This document shows positions 5,580 through 5,678 of a stretch of 5,678 bases of DNA, piece by piece. The stretch is from a bacterium. GTDB taxonomy: Bacteria > UBA6262. The notes beneath the pieces are model-generated. The model was not told the DNA's origin. It saw nothing but the letters and a program-made list of their open reading frames with translations, and made no database searches. The stretch spans positions 1 to 5,678 of the forward strand of contig JAQUQP010000129.1 in NCBI GenBank assembly GCA_028716025.1, given 5' to 3'. Both the position numbers and the translations under genes were made by a program. Each line of letters opens with the position of its first letter. The stretch's first letter is position 1.

Positions 5580-5678
5580 GTGTCTTTGTGTTCCCGCAAT
5601 TGTTTTAGTTTCGCTTCTTCTTCCACCGCCATCATTCCGTTGACCAGTTCGTCGATCTCACCTTCCATGATCGTCGGA
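5576..5678 (-). CDS. prfA: PrfA, peptide chain release factor 1 (C-terminal 33 residues, cut by window edge)
   Basis: The frame reads in from the right edge, gives 33 residues and ends in TGA at 5576-5578. The segment TIMEGEIDELVNGMMAVEEEA aligns with the RF1 C-terminal tail, which in E. coli reads EGDLDELIDAL followed by an acidic, Ala/Glu-rich end. RF1 recognises UAA and UAG stop codons and hydrolyses peptidyl-tRNA. The GGQ and PxT motifs lie outside the window. The four-base overlap with prmC is the standard prfA-prmC arrangement and supports the call. RF2 can look similar at the C-terminus, but the neighbour favours RF1. Confidence 0.88.
   Translation of the reverse strand, partial: PTIMEGEIDELVNGMMAVEEEAKLKQLREHKDT

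Overview
The window carries seven protein genes, all on the minus strand. Read right to left in the direction of transcription they are the 3' end of prfA (release factor 1), prmC (release-factor glutamine methyltransferase), murA (first committed step of peptidoglycan synthesis), then hisD, hisC, hisB and the 5' part of hisH (histidine biosynthesis). All are recognisable housekeeping genes with intact key motifs. I see no rRNA, tRNA, CRISPR array, transposase or defence gene.

Organism: a bacterium with a peptidoglycan wall. The order prfA-prmC-murA followed by a his operon is, from memory, a layout found in several deep-branching or anaerobic groups, for example Geobacter-like deltaproteobacteria and Firmicutes. 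The moderate base composition, Lys/Ile-rich proteins and gene gaps filled with short simple repeats suggest an uncultured lineage such as Omnitrophota or a relative. That placement is a guess from style, not a sequence match.

Layout: prfA/prmC (4-base ATGA overlap); a 90-base gap of ATTCG/GCGAATTA-type repeats; murA; a 221-base gap holding a 167-base imperfect inverted-repeat element (3175-3341) and an extended -10 promoter (3147-3155); hisD/hisC (GTGA overlap); hisC/hisB (ATGA overlap); a 110-base gap made almost wholly of short repeats and hairpins; then hisH.

Function: PrmC methylates the GGQ glutamine of the release factor encoded just upstream. HisH (glutaminase half of IGP synthase), HisB, HisC and HisD cover the later part of the histidine pathway. 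hisG, which often stands between murA and hisD in this layout, is absent here. HisD also lacks about 30 N-terminal residues, so the murA-hisD junction looks rearranged.

Most unusual point: at each of the three junctions where genes do not overlap, the stop codon of the upstream gene (hisB, murA, prmC) lies inside the first unit of the repeat. This suggests that small repeats or a miniature mobile element inserted at, or spread from, the 3' ends of genes. I found no convincing novel multi-gene system. The new-looking material is this repeat layer.
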